A DNA stretch of 5,917 nt from assembly GCA_002387605.1 (NCBI GenBank), contig DGJU01000027.1:85668-91584 (forward strand), read 5' to 3'. Of the stretch, positions 5,762 through 5,917 are shown in pieces; the stretch's first letter is position 1; the number at the start of each line of letters is the position of its first letter. The translations under genes were made by a program, and so were the position numbers. Below the pieces are notes generated by a model, which was given only the letters and a program-made list of their open reading frames with translations, was not told where the DNA came from and did no database searches. This stretch comes from Alphaproteobacteria bacterium UBA4588 (lineage in GTDB: Bacteria > Pseudomonadota > Alphaproteobacteria > Puniceispirillales > Puniceispirillaceae).

Positions 5762-5917
5762 TCAGAGAAGCGTTGCTTTTTTATGGGCCGCTGACACAAA
5801 GCCTGTGAAAAGTGGATGCGGCTCAAATGGCTTTGATTTAAGTTCCGGATGAAACTGAACACCAACAAACCATGGATGGTCTGGGCGTTCGATAATTTCA
5901 GGAAGCGCCCCATCAGG
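5762..5917 (-). CDS. pyrG: CTP synthase, C-terminal end only
   Basis: The last 51 residues of CTP synthase, which aminates UTP to CTP using glutamine-derived ammonia in the cytoplasm. Reading the minus strand from the window edge gives PDGALPEIIERPDHPWFVGV, then QFHPELKSKPFEPHPLF and a short tail ending at TGA. The HPE at residues 23-25 of this fragment supplies the His and Glu of the class I glutaminase catalytic triad; the nucleophilic Cys and the synthase domain lie outside the window. The QFHPE(L/F)KS(K/R)PF...PHPLF pattern is highly specific to this enzyme. It is the upstream neighbour of kdsA with a 49-bp gap and probably shares its transcript. The upstream part of the gene and its promoter are not visible. 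Confidence 0.95.
   Translation of the reverse strand, partial: PDGALPEIIERPDHPWFVGVQFHPELKSKPFEPHPLFTGFVSAAHKKATLL

Noticed and set aside
1..5917. Mobile elements, CRISPR arrays, tRNA or rRNA genes, phage or defence genes
   Set aside because: None seen: the window is filled by seven conserved housekeeping genes with short gaps and intact frames.

Overview
All genes here are read from the minus strand. They form a conserved housekeeping block, in transcription order (right to left): pyrG (3' end only) - kdsA - eno - a small FtsB/DivIC-type division protein - pdhA - pdhB - pdhC (5' end only). This gene order, an E1-beta subunit with its own N-terminal lipoyl domain, and clustered GANTC sites (the CcrM methylation target) all point to an alphaproteobacterium. 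The moderate base composition would fit a marine lineage such as SAR116, but that narrower placement is only an inference.

Region by region: 5762-5917 holds the CTP synthase C-terminus with the HPE triad motif. kdsA (4888-5712, GTG start) makes KDO-8-phosphate for lipopolysaccharide and carries all four ligands of the metal-dependent class. eno (3566-4843) encodes enolase and ends at a strong rho-independent terminator (3506-3537). The gap up to the next gene contains four GANTC sites in 59 bp and a perfect TATAAT box. A 107-residue septum-formation-initiator protein follows (3033-3356). A 217-bp AT-rich leader then precedes the pyruvate dehydrogenase genes: pdhA (1766-2815), pdhB (368-1753) and pdhC (from 366 leftwards out of the window). 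The pdh genes are spaced by 12 bp and 1 bp and are surely co-transcribed.

Functionally, enolase makes phosphoenolpyruvate. KdsA consumes PEP directly, and pyruvate derived from PEP feeds the PDH complex, which makes acetyl-CoA. CTP synthase supplies the CTP used to activate KDO. The division gene sits between the two metabolic parts with its own predicted promoter.

No previously undescribed system is visible. The strongest unexpected signal is regulatory: by manual scan only five GANTC sites occur in the whole window, and four lie in the short gap upstream of the division gene. Two of these overlap the spacer and -35 region of its predicted promoter, as expected for CcrM/GcrA cell-cycle control.
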